Positions 42,810 to 42,974 of a stretch of DNA of 42,974 bases are shown here, piece after piece. The notes beneath the pieces are model-generated. The model ran no database searches. It was given only the letters and a program-made list of their open reading frames with translations, and was not told the origin of the DNA. The stretch's first letter is position 1; every line of letters starts with the position of its first letter. Made by a program: the position numbers and the translations under genes. Source of the stretch: Catenulispora rubra (lineage in GTDB: Bacteria > Actinomycetota > Actinomycetes > Streptomycetales > Catenulisporaceae); NCBI RefSeq assembly GCF_015356825.1, contig NZ_JAACYW010000074.1:1-42974 (forward strand), given 5' to 3'.

Positions 42810-42974
42810 CTACCGAACCAACTCCAACTCCCCAACGCGCGCCACCCGCACATCCGCGACAGCTTCAGCGCGAATCAGCACCCAGCCTTCGCGAAACGGG
42901 GTGCGCACCTCGATCAGAATCCGCTCACCATCGGCGATCGCACCCGCGGCCAGCGCCTCGGCCAGGTCCAGCCA
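42810..42974 (-). CDS. C-terminal end of a second KASIII-like protein (5' part outside window)
   Basis: The minus strand from the right edge reads 54 codons to a TAG at 42810-42812. The segment LAEALAAGAIADGERILIEV, followed by RTPFREGWVLIRAEAV, is clearly homologous to the end of the 40074-40910 product (LHAALAARAVRDGEWVLVHV, then RGPLREGWLLLEAADT). A paralogue of the shortened KASIII-like protein therefore lies just beyond the window, in the same orientation as the ACP-KASIII unit. Whether it has a catalytic Cys cannot be seen. Confidence 0.75.
   Translation of the reverse strand, partial: WLDLAEALAAGAIADGERILIEVRTPFREGWVLIRAEAVADVRVARVGELELVR

Overview
The window is very G+C-rich, with strong third-position G/C bias, GTG/TTG starts, a SARP/AfsR regulator, and cis-AT polyketide synthase (PKS) docking domains. 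It is from an actinomycete (streptomycete-like or a relative; genus not determinable from this window). It holds most of one modular type I polyketide gene cluster plus a less familiar thiolase-fold gene set at the right edge.

Layout. (1) 1-952: start-proximal part of a PucR-family regulator with a TTA codon, running off the left edge. (2) 1336-4497, plus strand: a free-standing PKS module that has lost its acyltransferase (AT) and whose ketoreductase (KR) region is degenerate; it ends at a perfect 19-bp hairpin. (3) 31257 down to 4551, minus strand: one ~26.7-kb co-directional unit. Its order is loading module plus module 1 (KSQ-AT-ACP-KS-AT-DH-KR-ACP), module 2 (KS-AT-DH-KR-ACP), a bimodule (KS-[AT lost]-KR-ACP-KS-AT-KR-ACP), a four-gene hydroxymalonyl/alkoxymalonyl-ACP set (FkbK-J-I-H type) without an O-methyltransferase, and a type II thioesterase. 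(4) 31734-35109, plus: a fold-type III PLP decarboxylase and a SARP regulator. (5) 38595 down to 35118, minus: discrete ACP, AMP-forming ligase, ABC ATPase, ABC permease. (6) 38802-39929, plus: TrmB/LuxR-like regulator facing that operon across a region with a long inverted repeat. (7) 42171 down to 40074, minus: discrete ACP, KASIII ketosynthase, and a shortened KASIII-like protein without catalytic Cys/His. The last 54 codons of a second such protein enter from the right edge.

How it may work (inference). Gene order and docking sequences suggest loader -> module 1 -> module 2 -> modules 3/4 -> the stand-alone module, giving two enoyl-forming steps and then two hydroxyl-forming steps. An ACP-bound hydroxymalonyl unit is a likely extender. 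The ligase, ACP and PLP decarboxylase could prepare an ACP-bound, decarboxylated amino acid. Three separate AT lesions (loading AT missing its small subdomain, module 3 AT excised, stand-alone module AT excised) mean several carrier proteins must be loaded in trans or by a neighbouring AT. No discrete AT and no integral thioesterase lie in the window. The KASIII/dead-KASIII/ACP set is therefore a candidate for priming, extension or release, and is the least explained part of the locus.
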